A DNA stretch of 64,000 bases from Candidatus Jettenia sp. (GCA_021650895.1 CP091278.1:3129659-3193658); one strand, 5' to 3'. Shown: positions 43,593 through 53,260, counted from the stretch's first letter. Notes: generated by a model not told the origin, from the sequence alone. Numbers and translations are program-made.

Positions 43593-44804
43593 CTATTTTA
43601 CGAGTACCGGTATTTTTGCCAGTATCCCGAAGTTTTTTCCGCCGCTGGTGCCTGTAGGTGGTATATGTGGATTACAATCCGGTTTGAAATATATACTTTT
43701 CTTCTCATAGGGAGCAGGATTTCCATCTACATCTTGTAAGTTAAAATGTGCAACAAAGCTATCCCATCGTTTCTCTCCATCCTTATCGCTGGATGTCCAA
43801 TCCCCCATCTTATAGGGGGCATCTTTAGGATCATCTTTGTCGGTTATCCAAACGATATTGACGTTAACAGCGCCAACTACTTCCTCACAGGTACCTACAT
43901 TATTACCCGGACAGGTTACTACCGGGAGAGTAAGATTCCACAGTATTTCCTTTCCCGTTTGATTTTCCCAACACTCGATAATATCTTTAAGGGCAGACGC
44001 TACTACTCCTCCAATTGTTGCCATATCTTTGCCAAGATAGATCGGTTCTGGATTTCCTTCCCCGCAAACGAGGGCTTTTACATCGTGAGCGTTCGTACCG
44101 CCCTGGCAGGGATTTTCCTGGTTAAAATCAGTCCATCCTGCGGTTTCATCATTACTCATGCGACCAACAGTACACTGGTATCTATCGTTCTGGAGAATAC
44201 TATCTATACAAATAGCTATAGGCTGATAGACATCGCCTGGCTGCAATGTCCCGGCAAATCCAATATACGCCACTGCCTCCTTTTGCAAAGTAAAACCTTG
44301 ATAACCGAAGACCCTGGCAAAGAAAGAAGATGCGGGGGATGATTTCCTCCTCGTTATTACCCTGACCGCATTAATGAAATCTGGATCAGCATCTAAATCT
44401 TCATCTGATCTGTTTATGAGGTCGACAGGGTCGAGGGATGCATTCGGGGTAAAGGTATTGGTAGCAAAACTCCAATGGCCTCTCTGCACGTCCCCGCCAT
44501 TTCCACCCAACCAGTTAACTTCAACAGCTTTTCCTTCGCCCGTGTTTGTCGTAGCGGTATTGTATGCAATTTGGTTTGCATCCTCATTTATGGCAGCACC
44601 GTCTTTGCTATACAAAAACCTTGCGCCGGCCAATGCACCTGCATCGGCTGCGTTTTGCAGTTCGTTTTGCACCACACAGAGATGGCCTATATCAATGGCA
44701 AAGGCAGCAAAACCAATGAATGTTACCATCAAGAGTGCAACGATGATAATAGTGGCTCCCCGCTCATTTTTTAATCTTACGTATAATTGGAAACGTGTTC
44801 TCAT
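43593..44804 (-). CDS. tadG: Tad pilus TadG-like protein
   Basis: A 403-residue protein with a short cytoplasmic start and a pilin-like helix 'RGATIIIVALLMVTFIGFAAFAIDIGHL'. The TadE/G signature 'QNELQNAADAGALAGARFL' follows. The rest is a large extracytoplasmic region without a von Willebrand domain, containing several cysteines ('CQGGTNAHDVKALVCGEG', 'CPGNNVGTCEEVVG') that could form disulfides. TadG-type minor pilins or anchors are needed for Flp pilus assembly. It is separated from tadE by 76 bases holding a long hairpin. Confidence 0.88.
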   Translation of the reverse strand: MRTRFQLYVRLKNERGATIIIVALLMVTFIGFAAFAIDIGHLCVVQNELQNAADAGALAGARFLYSKDGAAINEDANQIAYNTATTNTGEGKAVEVNWLGGNGGDVQRGHWSFATNTFTPNASLDPVDLINRSDEDLDADPDFINAVRVITRRKSSPASSFFARVFGYQGFTLQKEAVAYIGFAGTLQPGDVYQPIAICIDSILQNDRYQCTVGRMSNDETAGWTDFNQENPCQGGTNAHDVKALVCGEGNPEPIYLGKDMATIGGVVASALKDIIECWENQTGKEILWNLTLPVVTCPGNNVGTCEEVVGAVNVNIVWITDKDDPKDAPYKMGDWTSSDKDGEKRWDSFVAHFNLQDVDGNPAPYEKKSIYFKPDCNPHIPPTGTSGGKNFGILAKIPVLVK

Positions 44805-44824
44805 GGTTTTTCCTTTTTAATCGG

Positions 44825-44876
44825 CTTAAACGGCTTGAACCGTTTAAACCGTATTAAGTCGTTCAAACCGTTTAAG
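44825..44876 (-). promoter_or_regulatory. Long hairpin between tadE and tadG
   Basis: CTTAAACGGCTTGAAC (44825-44840) pairs with GTTCAAACCGTTTAAG (44861-44876) with one mismatch around a 20-base loop that itself contains GTTTAAAC. There is no T-run. It could reduce read-through or protect mRNA ends between the two cistrons; this is inference. Confidence 0.45.
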
Positions 44877-44880
44877 CTGT

Positions 44881-45294
44881 TTATTCCATTCTCATTACCG
44901 TTACTGCCGATAGGGTTCGTCCTCCGGTGAGACCAGTTATAAAATTGGGGAGAAATAAAAAATCATAGTCATATGTTACGGTAACGGTAAGCTCACTTCC
45001 GGATTCTTCGCCGGTCCATTCGGGGGTGACCGTCGGTGGGCTGTTAGTTCCAAAGGTAATAAGATAATTCGAGCAATAATTATTTACTATAGCTATGATT
45101 TCATCGGCTGATACCCGATCCTCTTTCCATACTATTCCGGCACGTGCTCCTTCTCTGCTAGCATTGGTGATTACCTGTTTATCATATAAGAGTAAACTGA
45201 ATTCGATAATCCCAAAAATAAGGAAAATCAATACCGGCAAAATAATGGCAAACTCTACAGCGGCTCCCCCTTTTTGGTCTCTGAATTTCTTCAT
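44881..45294 (-). CDS. tadE: Tad pilus minor pilin TadE
   Basis: A 137-residue protein with a class IVb-like N-terminus: basic 'KKFRDQKGGAAVEFAIILPVLIFLIFGIIEFSLLLYDKQVITNASREGARAG'. This is the TadE signature with Glu at position 5 after the cleavage Gly. The mature part is a short beta-rich region ending 'TGGRTLSAVTVMRME'. It is processed by the prepilin peptidase TadV and needed for pilus assembly. The start has TGAGGTGATG upstream. It lies between a small lipoprotein gene and tadG. Confidence 0.93.
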   Translation of the reverse strand: MKKFRDQKGGAAVEFAIILPVLIFLIFGIIEFSLLLYDKQVITNASREGARAGIVWKEDRVSADEIIAIVNNYCSNYLITFGTNSPPTVTPEWTGEESGSELTVTVTYDYDFLFLPNFITGLTGGRTLSAVTVMRME

Positions 45295-45313
45295 AACATC
45301 ACCTCATGGTTCT

Positions 45314-45592
45314 CTATTTCACACTAGTTTGGCCAATAGTAACACCTAGAGGATACATAGGCGGTGCTGAACGTATCTCAAAACCTTTCCGGTATTTTTC
45401 CATGATTATCAGGGCAGCATGACCATCGAGTCCATGCACTGGATCCAGATTTTTCCCGGCTTCAGGGTTTAACATCTGATTGGATTTGACAAGCTGAAAT
45501 GAGTTTCCATAATCCTTTTCCACCTGGCTTGTCGCACAGCCGGCCAAAGATATACCTGCTAAACTTATTAAAACAAGGTATTTTTTTGTCAT
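45314..45592 (-). CDS. Tad-locus small lipoprotein (92 aa)
   Basis: The start was placed at the ATG behind GGGGAAAGGAT; the longer frame lacks a ribosome site. The signal peptide KKYLVLISLAGISLAGC carries a lipobox (SLAGC). The mature part, 'SFQLVKSNQMLNPEAGKNLDPVHGLDGHAALIIMEKYRKGF', resembles a family of short lipoproteins in Tad loci with the pattern 'Q--nP-Ag-n--pv-GLDG--a---me-Yr-gF'. It is probably an outer-membrane helper of the secretin. It is the first gene after the 1.4-kb repeat gap and just ahead of tadE. Confidence 0.78.
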   Translation of the reverse strand: MTKKYLVLISLAGISLAGCATSQVEKDYGNSFQLVKSNQMLNPEAGKNLDPVHGLDGHAALIIMEKYRKGFEIRSAPPMYPLGVTIGQTSVK

Positions 45593-46295
45593 ATCCTTTC
45601 CCCACTCTCTGATTGTTCTTTGCTGGTTCAATCTTCTTTGATTGAACTGAGACACAAGTAGATAAAACGTATAGATAACTTTATGAGAATTATGGTAACA
45701 CGGTAGTTTTTTGAAAAAATACCGTGAGAAGCCCCGTTGGGAGCGAAATGTTTATAGACAAATCATTCTGCCACAATCAATTCTATAAACATTTCACCCC
45801 TATGGGGTTATTTTTCAAAAGACTACCGTGTTACGAGTTATGGTATATCCTGGTTTACTATTTAGGAATTTCAATACATTAGGCCTTCAGAGACTTTTAT
45901 CTTTTATGCAAGATGTAGGGCAAGGCTTCAGCCTTGCCGCCCCTCCTGAATACATACACGAGAGGATAGCAACCCTAAAGGGTTGCTCTACAGAATTGAA
46001 ATTCCTAAACATCAAGTTAAAGACGGCAACACGGACAAACGGAGTTTGTCCGTGCCACCCTGAAAACCGCTTACATAAATTGAAAATTCCTATACATAAA
46101 ATAGGTCTTTCGGCTACTTTTGTTTTTAATCAAAACGTAGGGCAAGGCTTTAGCCTTGCTTCCCTGCATGAACGTACATGGGGGAGAGCAACCCTAAAGG
46201 GTTGCCCTACAGAATTGAAATTCCTATACATTAAAATAGGTCTTTCAGCGACTTAAAATACCTATTTTCCCGGCACTGATCCACCCCCTTTACCC
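45593..46295. repeat. Repeat cluster inside the Tad locus, upstream half
   Basis: A short hairpin GGTTCAATCTTCTTTGATTGAAC lies at about 45627-45649 (relatives at 49331-49353 and 55646-55668). Bases 45720-45835 match 2760-2920. Full paired-hairpin repeats lie at 45911-46011 and 46135-46229. A GCACGGACAAACGGAGTTTGTCCGTGC palindrome lies at 46031-46057. No gene is seen. Confidence 0.65.
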
Positions 46296-46740
46296 CATAT
46301 GCATCAAGCTAAAATGTGGAAACGGCGAAGAATAACATAATCCCCCTTAATCCCCCTTTAGAAAAGGGGGAGATGCATAGTCCCCTTTCGTCCCCCTTTA
46401 AAAAAAGGGGAAATGGTGAATGCTTTAGAAAAGGGGGAAATATTTGATATTTTTGATCAGCTTTAGAAAAAGGGGAAAAGTTTGATATGTTTGACCAGAC
46501 AAACTTTTCTCAGGAGAAAATCCTTCCTTCTTTCCCCCTTTTCTAAATTTATCTTTCTTTCCTCCTTTTTTAAACTTATCCTTCTTTTCCTCCTTTTTAA
46601 ACTTATCTTTACTTTCCCCCCTTTTTTAAAGGGGGGTTAGGGGGGATTAGAGGGGAACATGGACACACCTTGCTCTTTTTCCAGGGGGATACCTCTTTTT
46701 TATGGAACACTAATCTTCTATTCTTAGCTTGATGCACATG
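46296..46740. mobile_element. Long-type MITE, copy 4
   Basis: Bounded by CATATGCATCAAGCTAA and the inverted end TTAGCTTGATGCACATG, with a perfect flanking 10-base duplication CCCTTTACCC (46286-46295 and 46741-46750). The body contains several CCCCTTTAGAAAAGGGG palindromes and three partial AACTTATCCTT starts near 46550-46615, possible scars of small MITE insertions. Confidence 0.7.
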
Positions 46741-46994
46741 CCCTTTACCCCGCCATCGGGGGACAGTGCTTTTCCCCCTCCATGAAGGGAATTCAGGGGG
46801 AGGCAACACGTTTGAAATTCCTATACATATACATAAGGCAAGGCTAAAGCCTCGCCCTACAGGTGATCTATGTAACTACAGAGTAAGAGGATAATAACTA
46901 GAGGTGTTTCTCTTTAAGATATCTATAGTTATTCAAAATAATGTTGGATTATCAGATTTTGTAGAGACGTAAGATTTTGCGTCTCTCCTTAATG
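46741..46994. repeat. Intergenic repeats downstream of cpaC
   Basis: A half hairpin repeat lies at 46830-46862 and a GAGACGTAAGATTTTGCGTCTC palindrome at 46964-46985. No gene is seen. Confidence 0.5.
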
Positions 46995-48473
46995 CTAAGG
47001 TTTTATATGCCCAAAATCTCCTTCTAATCCTCCATTTTTACTCAAGATTGAAGGTGAAGATGCGGTGCCCGGGGATGATTCCTTCCCTTTCCCTTCCATC
47101 CTTCCAAGGAGATAAAATTCATAATCATTTGGTTCTCTATACGCATCTGTGGGTAGTGTTTGTTTTGCCATATCAATTGGTTTTACCAGATGAGGGGTAA
47201 CGACAATAACGAGCTCCGTCTCATTTTTCCGAAATTCATTGCTTCTGAACAGGGCGCCTAAAACCGGAATATCACCGAAAAGAGGGAATTTCGTTACCGT
47301 TTGTCTGACTTCTTCATTAAGCAGACCAGCAATAGCAAAGCTTTGTCCTTCCGCAAGTTCTATTTCTGTTGATACACGTCTGGTCGTCAATGCCGGTATG
47401 GTAAAACCCTGAAGGGTAATGGCATTGGTAAAATCCAGTTCAGATACCTCCGGGGCTACCTGCATATTAATTTTATTGTTACTTAATACGGTGGGGGTGA
47501 AGTTGAGTCCGACCCCGAACGGTTTATAATAAATGGTAATTGTTGGGATTCCTCCTCCTGCCCCTGACTGAGGAACAGGAACGGGGAATTCACCGCCGGC
47601 GAGGAAATAAGCCGTTTTTCCACTTAAGGTAATGAGTGTTGGCTCTGCCAGGATCTTTAACAGGCCATTTTCCTTTAAGGCGTCAATAAACATCGTCCAG
47701 GTAGCACCGCCTGACAAAAACCGAAAGATGAGGTTAATACTATCTGAGGTGTTTAATGTTGCTGCCGGAGGAGTGCCGGGCGGTATCCTTGCGAGGTTAT
47801 CGAGGATCGATATCCCAAACTGCCTTCCGCTGTTACTCAAAAAGTTAAAATTTACCCCTAATCTCTTAATGAGGGTGCGGGACATCTCGGATACGCGGAC
47901 CTCGAGCATTACCTGATGAACGCCTCCTACCTCAAGAAAGTTGTTAATCAGATATTTTCCCTCTCTGTTTACCGGGGCGTATGACTGAGCAAGCTCGATC
48001 ACCTGAGAGATATTTGTTGTACTGGAAACGGTGCCTGAAAGAGTAATACTCTCGTTCGTAGCGGTTACTCGTATATTCTCTTCGCGGGGAAACATCTCGT
48101 AAAGGTGCTCTTTCAACCGGTCAATATCGGGTAATACCTCAAGGTCAAAGATAGTGGAGGGTCTTTCGTTCTCATCCCATAAGGTAAGATTCGTCAGGCC
48201 GGGGGTCTTTCCGGTAATATAAATCTCCCTGGGTGTAAGTACTGTAACATCCGCTATATCGGGGGCGGCCAGAGATATCCGCTTTACCGGCCTCTGGCTT
48301 CTCACGATGGTAGACTTCCGCACGGTCAGAATAAGCTTCCGTGGTTGCGTAGTATCGACCCTTACCATTGCGGGGTTGCCCGCCCAGCCTTGAAAGGAAA
48401 AAATAAGCACGAGGATAAGGGTTACCAGAAAAGAGACCCTGTTATACCGATGCGTTGCGGCCCGGCCTGCCAT
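46995..48473 (-). CDS. cpaC: Tad pilus outer-membrane secretin CpaC/RcpA
   Basis: A 492-residue protein with a signal peptide (VSFLVTLILVLIFSFQGWAG). An N-terminal pilus/secretin domain follows ('SLAAPDIADVTVLTPREIYITGKTPGLTNLTLWD') and a BON-like part ('NESITLSGTVSSTTNISQVIELAQSY'). The secretin domain itself contains 'GGEFPVPVPQSG', 'GVGLNFTPTVLSNNKINMQVAPEVSELDF', 'TRRVSTEIELAEGQSFAIAGLL' and 'KFPLFGDIPVLGALFRSNEFRKNETELVIVVTPHLVKP'. It forms the outer-membrane pore for the Flp pilus. The start has AAGGAGAGTAAATAAC upstream, and it begins five bases after cpaB ends. Confidence 0.95.
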   Translation of the reverse strand: MAGRAATHRYNRVSFLVTLILVLIFSFQGWAGNPAMVRVDTTQPRKLILTVRKSTIVRSQRPVKRISLAAPDIADVTVLTPREIYITGKTPGLTNLTLWDENERPSTIFDLEVLPDIDRLKEHLYEMFPREENIRVTATNESITLSGTVSSTTNISQVIELAQSYAPVNREGKYLINNFLEVGGVHQVMLEVRVSEMSRTLIKRLGVNFNFLSNSGRQFGISILDNLARIPPGTPPAATLNTSDSINLIFRFLSGGATWTMFIDALKENGLLKILAEPTLITLSGKTAYFLAGGEFPVPVPQSGAGGGIPTITIYYKPFGVGLNFTPTVLSNNKINMQVAPEVSELDFTNAITLQGFTIPALTTRRVSTEIELAEGQSFAIAGLLNEEVRQTVTKFPLFGDIPVLGALFRSNEFRKNETELVIVVTPHLVKPIDMAKQTLPTDAYREPNDYEFYLLGRMEGKGKESSPGTASSPSILSKNGGLEGDFGHIKP

Positions 48474-48478
48474 GTTAT

Positions 48479-49306
48479 TTACTCTCCTTCCTTTCCAAAG
48501 TTCAACTCGGTTACACAGCTTCCTTTGATTAATTGCACAGATAAAACCTGCGGTTTTGGTGACGTCCGGTCCGCCCTTTTCTTTCCCCTATAAGAGGTGA
48601 GTAACGTGGGTATTGTAGTGCCTCGCGTGATTACATCTTCACTATCAGTAAAATTTCTCAGCGCCAACTGAATATTCCCCTCAGTAACTGCCAAAGCCAG
48701 CCTTTCTGCCTCATCAGGGGTTACTTCCAGGGTAATCACCTCTACCTGGGCAGGTTTCTCCTTTTTATTATCTTTTTCTACCTGAGGACCTGCAGCAAGA
48801 ACAAGGATATTTTCAAGCACAATCTTGGTTATCGGGGTAGAAACCTTTCCTCTCTGTCCCATGGTTACGAGTACATCTACCCGGTTTCCTGGATGGATAA
48901 AGCCCGATATGCCTATTACCTTATCGACCTTTACTGACATTGCACGCTTTTGTGGGGTGACTACCGCAGCTACCCCGCCGGTTTTGATCGTAGTTGGCGC
49001 CAGCCTTGACTCGAATATCGGTTCATTTGCCTTTACGGGGTAGAGCAAGACCCTTCCCTCTATGGCGGAAGGGTCAGAAAAATAGCCTGCTGGCAAACTT
49101 TCTTTTAAAAACGGTACTAATTTTATCATACTTTTGTCAAGCGGTGTGCACCAGGGTAAATCGAGTGTTGCCACTGCCACTGGCACGGTGTTGGAAGATT
49201 TTGTCTGCGTTTTTGTCTTTTTTTGTAATTTGCTATAACTAAGTAAAGCGACAAACAAGGCAATACTTATTGCCAGGCTAAACATGAGTATTGGTTTCAT
49301 TTTCAC
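48479..49306 (-). CDS. cpaB: Tad pilus assembly protein CpaB/RcpC
   Basis: The start is GTG at 49306, ten bases after AGGAG, giving 275 residues; an ATG two codons on is also possible. A membrane anchor (MKPILMFSLAISIALFVALLSYSKL) is followed by a SAF-type domain ('VPVAVATLDLPWCTPLDKSMIKLVPFLKESLPAGYFSDPSAIEGRVLLYPVKANEPIFESRLAP'). The RcpC domain comes next ('RAMSVKVDKVIGISGFIHPGNRVDVLVTM', 'VTLEVTPDEAERLALAVTEGNIQLALRN'). It supports secretin function, possibly by binding peptidoglycan through the SAF domain. It is directly ahead of cpaC. Confidence 0.93.
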   Translation of the reverse strand: MKMKPILMFSLAISIALFVALLSYSKLQKKTKTQTKSSNTVPVAVATLDLPWCTPLDKSMIKLVPFLKESLPAGYFSDPSAIEGRVLLYPVKANEPIFESRLAPTTIKTGGVAAVVTPQKRAMSVKVDKVIGISGFIHPGNRVDVLVTMGQRGKVSTPITKIVLENILVLAAGPQVEKDNKKEKPAQVEVITLEVTPDEAERLALAVTEGNIQLALRNFTDSEDVITRGTTIPTLLTSYRGKKRADRTSPKPQVLSVQLIKGSCVTELNFGKEGE

Positions 49307-49646
49307 AGGTATATCACTCCTATTCCAAGGCTGGTTCAATCGTCTTCGGTTGAACTATATGTTTGAACTCAAAAAGTACAAACGAACCGCCGGGTGGTTT
49401 CTACAAATTTGTCCGTGTTAATGTAACGTTCATGTATAGGAATTTCAATTCCGTAGGGCAACCCTTCAGGGTTGCTCTCTCCCGTATGCACGTTCATGTG
49501 GGGAAGCAAGGCTAAAGCCTTGCCCTACGGTTTCATAAAAAACAAAAGGCGCCAAAGGCCTAATTTAATATTTATTGCAGGGAAGAAGCATTTGCTTTCC
49601 AACGTATAAGACCACGCTCATGGTAACAACAGCAAGTGCTTCGTTC
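49307..49646. repeat. Gap between tadV and cpaB with a paired-hairpin repeat
   Basis: A GGCTGGTTCAATC-GTCTTC-GGTTGAACT hairpin lies at about 49329-49353 and a full paired-hairpin repeat at 49450-49530 with AATTTCAATTCCGTAGGG at its edge. No gene is seen. Confidence 0.6.
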
Positions 49647-50192
49647 CTACAACTGCCATTTCTCCATAACAACAACCCTGGCAACAGAGAACAATGTGCC
49701 CAGGGCAATCGCTACCCCGTATGCCAAAACAGGCATTTTCTCTTTTTTTTCCGGAGGGAGATACGTAAACCTTCCCGTGAGTACAAATATCTTCAGGATT
49801 GTTCCGTATCGTTTGAGCGTCTCCATAAGATACCCATGGAATGCAAGGAGTATCATGGCATAGATACCCCCGATCAAAGCTGTACCGAGGGAGGCTATGA
49901 ATACCCCTTTCATCCCAAGGAATCCGCCCACAGCGCCCATAAGTTTTACATCGCCTGCTCCCATGCCTGCAGCAAGGTAAAAAGGCATGAAAAGGGCGAT
50001 TCCCAAAAACAGGCCCTCTACACTGGAAATAAGTCCCGGAATTCCTTTTGTACAGGTATAAAATGCAATTCCTATCGTCATAGCAGGGAATGTTAACCAG
50101 TTCGGTATCCTATGAGAGCGGATATCATAGAATGCAGCAATGAACAAAATGATAACTAAGGATAAAAGAGGGATTATCTCAATGAGGTCCAT
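49647..50192 (-). CDS. tadV: Prepilin peptidase TadV/CpaA
   Basis: A 181-residue integral membrane aspartic protease of family A24 (short form without the methylase domain). The two catalytic aspartates are in 'YDIRSHRIPNWLTFPAMTIG' and 'GMGAGDVKLMGAVGGFLGMKG'. There are about six membrane helices. It cleaves the Flp prepilin and TadE-type pseudopilins after the conserved glycine. It is the second gene of the locus, after flp. Confidence 0.93.
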   Translation of the reverse strand: MDLIEIIPLLSLVIILFIAAFYDIRSHRIPNWLTFPAMTIGIAFYTCTKGIPGLISSVEGLFLGIALFMPFYLAAGMGAGDVKLMGAVGGFLGMKGVFIASLGTALIGGIYAMILLAFHGYLMETLKRYGTILKIFVLTGRFTYLPPEKKEKMPVLAYGVAIALGTLFSVARVVVMEKWQL

Positions 50193-50351
50193 ATTGATTT
50201 TTTCTTTCTTTTGACAGATAACAATTTGTTATTTATACTTCCTCTTAAAGGGGATACATTATCCGACATCTAGTCCCATACCATTTGAGTTTTCGAAATA
50301 GATAATGTATCCCTTACCTATGAGTTATCTTAACGGATTCTTCATTACAAC

Positions 50352-50519
50352 TTACTCAGGCGCCATTTTATCTCCGAGACTCTCAAATGCAGTTTTCATT
50401 TTTGAGTTAAGAACTGTAACAGCAGCAACAATACCTACAGCAATAATAGCAGCGAGTATACCATACTCAATAACGGTAATACCTTCTTCACCCTTTAAGA
50501 AATTTAAGAATTTCTTCAC
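50352..50519 (-). CDS. flp: Flp-family type IVb pilin
   Basis: The start is GTG at 50519, behind AAAGGGGGTGATTAAG, giving 55 residues. The N-terminus MKKFLNFLKGEEGITVIEYG has the Flp cleavage site (after Gly in KGEEG) and the Glu/Tyr pair of the Flp motif. A hydrophobic helix 'ILAAIIAVGIVAAVTVL' and a short tail 'NSKMKTAFESLGDKMAPE' follow. It is the structural subunit of the pilus that gives tight adherence, fitting biofilm or granule growth. It is the first gene of the locus and is separated from tadV by about 160 bases. Confidence 0.93.
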   Translation of the reverse strand: MKKFLNFLKGEEGITVIEYGILAAIIAVGIVAAVTVLNSKMKTAFESLGDKMAPE

Positions 50520-51234
50520 CTTAATCACCCCCTTTCTCTTATGGAAAAAATGTGATTTCAAGACACATCAATGATAATTGATGCGCTACATCATCTGTCT
50601 CATAATACACACATGCGTAGTTTGACAGATTTACTATAAAACATGTAACACATCTCCTGGGTGAATTTAATTGCATGAAATTCCTAGTATTTTGCTCCAA
50701 ATTATAGTATTCCAAGGATGAAATCGAACATATCCTCAACATGCTTATCCTTATCTCTCCTGAGATTTTCCTGTAAACATTATAAAACGGAATATGCGTT
50801 TTATTTCTGGCTGTAAAAACAAAAAAACCTTACTACGAAAATACATACATATGTATTTTCGTAGTAAGGTTTTCTCTTTGTTTTTCCCTGAATTTATTTA
50901 TAACCATTTTCGGTAGTAGGGCTATCTTTTCAGCAATAATTTTGGGGGCCTTAAAGATCCTTTACTTTGCGTCCTCTGATCACTCAGAGTTTGCCTTTAT
51001 CGTTCTGTGTTGAAAAAGAACTTATGAAATTAAGCTGCCTTTGGCAGCGAATCATGAAAAAATGGTGCCAGTGTAGGGCGAGGCTTTAGCCTTGCCGCCC
51101 CGCCTGAATACCTGCACAAGGATAGCAACCCTGAAGGATTGCCCTACAGATATTGAAATTCCTATACATGAACTCGTGAGATATTTAACATATCACGCTA
51201 TCGTATGTCAATCAAAAAATTGCAAAATATCTTC
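50520..51234. repeat. Intergenic region upstream of flp with palindromes
   Basis: Contains a 24-base perfect palindrome at 50823-50872, a CTGCCTTTGGCAG stem near 51030-51043 and a full paired-hairpin repeat at 51070-51170. The flp promoter must lie at about 50540-50800 on the minus strand, but no clear -35/-10 pair is seen. No gene is seen. Confidence 0.5.
50823..50872. terminator. 24-base perfect inverted repeat, terminator-like
   Basis: AAAACCTTACTACGAAAATA plus CATA pairs with TATGTATTTTCGTAGTAAGG plus TTTT with a loop of only two bases, flanked by A and T tracts. It lies far from any stop codon of a plus-strand gene; on the minus strand it follows sdhA by about 360 bases. Confidence 0.5.
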
Positions 51235-52958
51235 TTAATACTTTCTTTCTTTCGGTTCAAAGGGTCCGATGTTTACGGGCTTGTAGTCTAATTTCACGCC
51301 TTCAGGGGTAAAATGGGCTACGGTATGTTTCAGCCATCCGATATCGTCTCTTTTTGGAAAATCGGTACGGAAGTGAGAACCACGGCTTTCCTCGCGGGCT
51401 AATGCGCTGGCGATGACGGCCTCGGCCACATCCAGGCTGCCCTTCAGCTCCAATGCCCATGCAAGACTGAGGTTCACCCGTTTACCGGTATAATGCAATT
51501 TAATTTGCCTGTATCTGTCGCTTAAGGCTTTTACCTCATACAATGCTTCTTTTAAGGCAGAAGCATTACGGAAGATACCGACCTTGCTGTCCATAACCTT
51601 ATTGAGAGCCACCTTGATATCAGCAGGTATTTCATTCCCTTCTGATTTACATAATGCATCGAACCTTTGCTCTGTGTGTTTCAGGGTGTCTTTGAGAATC
51701 GCTTCACATTTCCGGCCTTTCAAATCCTGCAGGTAATGAACGACATTTTTACCTGCAATGGCGCCGAAGACAATAGTATCAAGAAGTGAATTGCCGCCTA
51801 GCCGGTTCGCTCCGTGTACACTTACGCATGCTGCCTCGCCTGCTGCATACAATCCTTTTATAATAGTCTCACATTCAATAGTACAGTCAATTCCGCCCAT
51901 GGTGTAGTGTTGACCTGGTTGAATGGGAATAAGATCTGTGACGGGATCTATACCGGTAAATTCTCTGCAAATCTCCCGTATTCCAGGCAATCTTTGTTGA
52001 ATCTTTTCTTCTCCCAGATGTCTTAAATCAAGATGTATGTAGCTATTGTCAATACCGCTGCCTGCCATGATCTCACGGATAATATTTCGTGAAAGAATGT
52101 CTCTGGGGGCTATTTCCATAGCATTTACTGAATCGCTGTATTTCGCCAAAAAACGTTCACCCTTGTTGTTGAGTAAAAAACCGCCTTCACCGCGGCATCC
52201 TTCTGTAATCAGAATATTTTTGCCTACAAGGTTGTTGGATGAAACTGGATAAACTCCATATCTTTGAGTGGTACTCCCGCCCAATACGGTACAGCCATAC
52301 CCATACCGGTATTAATCAGGGCATTGGTGCTGCATCCGTATATACGGCCAACGCCTCCTGTGGCGAAGATTACTGCCCCGGCCTGCAACGCCTCTAATCT
52401 TCCGCTGACAATATCCCATGCGATCACACCCACACAAACATCATCTTCGATTACGAGGTCTGTCACGAGCCATTCCTGATACATTACCATCTCTTCTCGT
52501 TCGGCCTCTTGTTTATATTTAATAATTTGCTGATACAGGGTATGCAAAAGGGCCTGGCCTGTTGTATCCGATGCATAGCAAGCGCGCGGAAAACCAGCGC
52601 CACCAAAGGGCCTTTGTGCAATCTTTCCTTCAATCGTGCGGCTAAAAGGGCAACCCAAGTGTTCCATTTCGTAGATACGTTCAGCAGCCTCTTTGGTCAT
52701 ACGGATAACGGCATCCTGGTCTGCCAGGTAATCACTTCCCTTTACCGTATCAAAGGCATGTTTTTCCCAGGTATCATAAATACCGCGGGGGTGATTCCCC
52801 AGGGCGGCATTAATGCCTCCTTGCGCAGCAACGGAATGCGACCTGACGGGATGTACTTTTGAAATAATGGCAACCTTGATATTATGGCGATTGAGTTCAA
52901 TAGCTGCCCTTAAACCAGCGAGACCTCCGCCGACCACGATGGCATCATGATAAATCAT
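51235..52958 (-). CDS. sdhA: Succinate dehydrogenase / fumarate reductase flavoprotein subunit, frameshifted
   Basis: The FAD-binding start 'DAIVVGGGLAGLRAAIELNRHNIKVAIISKVHPVRSHSVAAQGGINAALGN' and the substrate-site part 'QRPFGGAGFPRACYASDTTGQALLHTLY' are in the upstream part (to about 52224). The downstream part begins 'VGKNILITEGCRGEGGFLLNNKGERFL' and contains 'GQHYTMGGIDCTIECETIIKGLYAAGEAACVSVHGANRLGGNSLLD'. At 52224-52229 the frame stops (HPTTL then TAG). Adding one G in TTG-TAGGC gives HPTTLVGKNILITEG, as the family requires. The total would be about 574 residues, normal for SdhA. It is a core TCA enzyme, so an assembly error at a GG run is likely. The Fe-S subunit gene is not adjacent. 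Confidence 0.92.
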
Positions 52959-53260
52959 ATAAGTTCCTTTTCCTTAAGGAAGGCACATAAATCCATAACG
53001 CAGCAAAGCTGCAACCAAAAAGAGTTTAACCACAAAGTGTACAAAGTTTTACACAAAGAACACAAAGAAAAACTTACAAAAAGAAACGTCATTGGGTTCT
53101 GTCTTTTACAATCCAGCCTGATTATTAAATATATAAGAATTTCAATTCTGTAGGGCAGCCCTTCAGGGTTGCTATCCTTGTGCAGGTATTCAGGCGGGGA
53201 GGCAAGGCTAAAGCCTTGCCCTACATCTTGAATACAAGATATATGTTCAGTATTGAATGA
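52959..53260. repeat. Paired-hairpin repeat between sdhC and sdhA
   Basis: Bases 53140-53226 hold a full repeat copy (GGCAGCCCTTCAGGGTTGC arm and GGCAAGGCTAAAGCCTTGCC arm). ACAAAG-rich repeats lie at 53030-53075. No gene is seen. Confidence 0.6.

Noticed and set aside
45828-46256. Open frame of 142 codons between Tad genes
   Set aside because: It consists wholly of paired-hairpin repeats and shows repeated units (EFLNIKLKTAT-like, KIGLSATF) that come from repeat DNA.
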